DNA of 64,000 bases from contig NZ_BBNN01000029.1 of assembly GCF_000829695.1 (NCBI RefSeq), positions 1-64,000 on the forward strand. The letters run 5' to 3'. The notes below the pieces were generated by a model. It was not told the DNA's origin. It made no database searches and saw only the letters and a program-made list of their open reading frames with translations. The stretch comes from Streptomyces sp. NBRC 110035. GTDB lineage: Bacteria > Actinomycetota > Actinomycetes > Streptomycetales > Streptomycetaceae. Every line of letters begins with the position of its first letter. Position 1 is the stretch's first letter. The translations under genes and the position numbers were made by a program. Below are positions 63,902 to 64,000 of the stretch, piece by piece.

Positions 63902-64000
63902 TCACTCCACGAACAGGCCGCGCGTCGCCGCCTTCGTGTCGAACTCCTCCAGGCGGGCCTGGGCGTCGGGCAGGGCGTCGCACATCGCCTCCAGCAGCAC
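63902..64000 (-). CDS. 3' end of an unidentified gene (partial)
   Basis: The last 32 codons plus a TGA stop (63902-63904) are in the window, encoding a Leu/Glu/Ala-rich helix-like end (LLEAMCDALPDAQARLEEF, then DTKAATRGLFVE). The 5' part lies beyond the right edge. Codon composition is protein-like and in frame to the window edge. The function cannot be told. Confidence 0.6.
   Translation of the reverse strand: MLLEAMCDALPDAQARLEEFDTKAATRGLFVE

Overview
The window is high-GC DNA that is almost certainly from a Streptomyces chromosome. It encodes an 87-residue WhiB matching the S. coelicolor sporulation regulator, uses many GTG starts and one TTG start, and carries typical actinobacterial families (FbiA/FbiB, DUF3499, TIGR03089, six LytR-CpsA-Psr proteins, a SigB/SigF-type sigma factor with its partner-switching proteins). 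As far as I recall, the gene order from sahH through manA, manB, whiB, fbiAB, the LCP genes, purEK and hut follows the core region of S. coelicolor. No transposase, integrase, CRISPR array, tRNA or phage gene was recognised, so this looks like vertically inherited core chromosome.

Layout. 1-456 is the 5' end of a 16S rRNA gene on the minus strand, followed to 1023 by its multi-promoter leader. 1024-6870 holds SpoIIM and RDD membrane proteins, an unknown protein, S-adenosylhomocysteinase and a cation efflux protein. 7016-18697 is a minus-strand sugar-nucleotide and envelope block: manA, an SIS-domain protein, a Trm112-like protein, manB, a DUF3499 protein, and a large membrane glycosyltransferase that overlaps a DUF5719 protein. 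whiB (18928-19191) has a 777-bp upstream region. On the other side lie a cysteine dioxygenase-like gene, the F420 genes fbiA-fbiB, a DNA glycosylase, a sugar nucleotidyltransferase, a secreted amidase and TIGR03089.

28116-39459 is a cluster of six LCP (wall glycopolymer ligase) genes, two of them recently homogenised paralogues. It is interrupted by a Cys/Met-rich copper-storage-like protein and a hotdog thioesterase. Then come a GT2 glycosyltransferase, an acyl-CoA dehydrogenase, UDP-glucose dehydrogenase, a CGNR regulator, a VOC protein with a decayed copy of its 3' end, an M19 dipeptidase, purE-purK, GtrA, a two-component system and a POT peptide transporter.

53058-55509 is a partner-switching stress module: anti-sigma kinase and STAS antagonist on the minus strand, SigB/SigF-type sigma factor on the plus strand. 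55739-61478 is a tight histidine-utilisation operon transcribed as hutU, an M20 amidohydrolase, hutF and hutI, with 4-bp overlaps between the first three genes. A short palindromic operator candidate separates it from a divergent DAP-decarboxylase-like gene. The window ends with a small membrane protein and the 3' end of an unidentified gene.

How it fits together. Mannose-6-phosphate isomerase, phosphohexomutase, nucleotidyltransferases, UGD, two GT2 enzymes, GtrA, the DUF5719 partner and six LCP ligases together look like supply, polymerisation and attachment of cell-wall glycopolymers, placed around the developmental regulator whiB. The F420 genes, purEK and the acyl-CoA dehydrogenase appear to be long-standing neighbours, because the same set occurs around whiB2 in mycobacteria (from memory).
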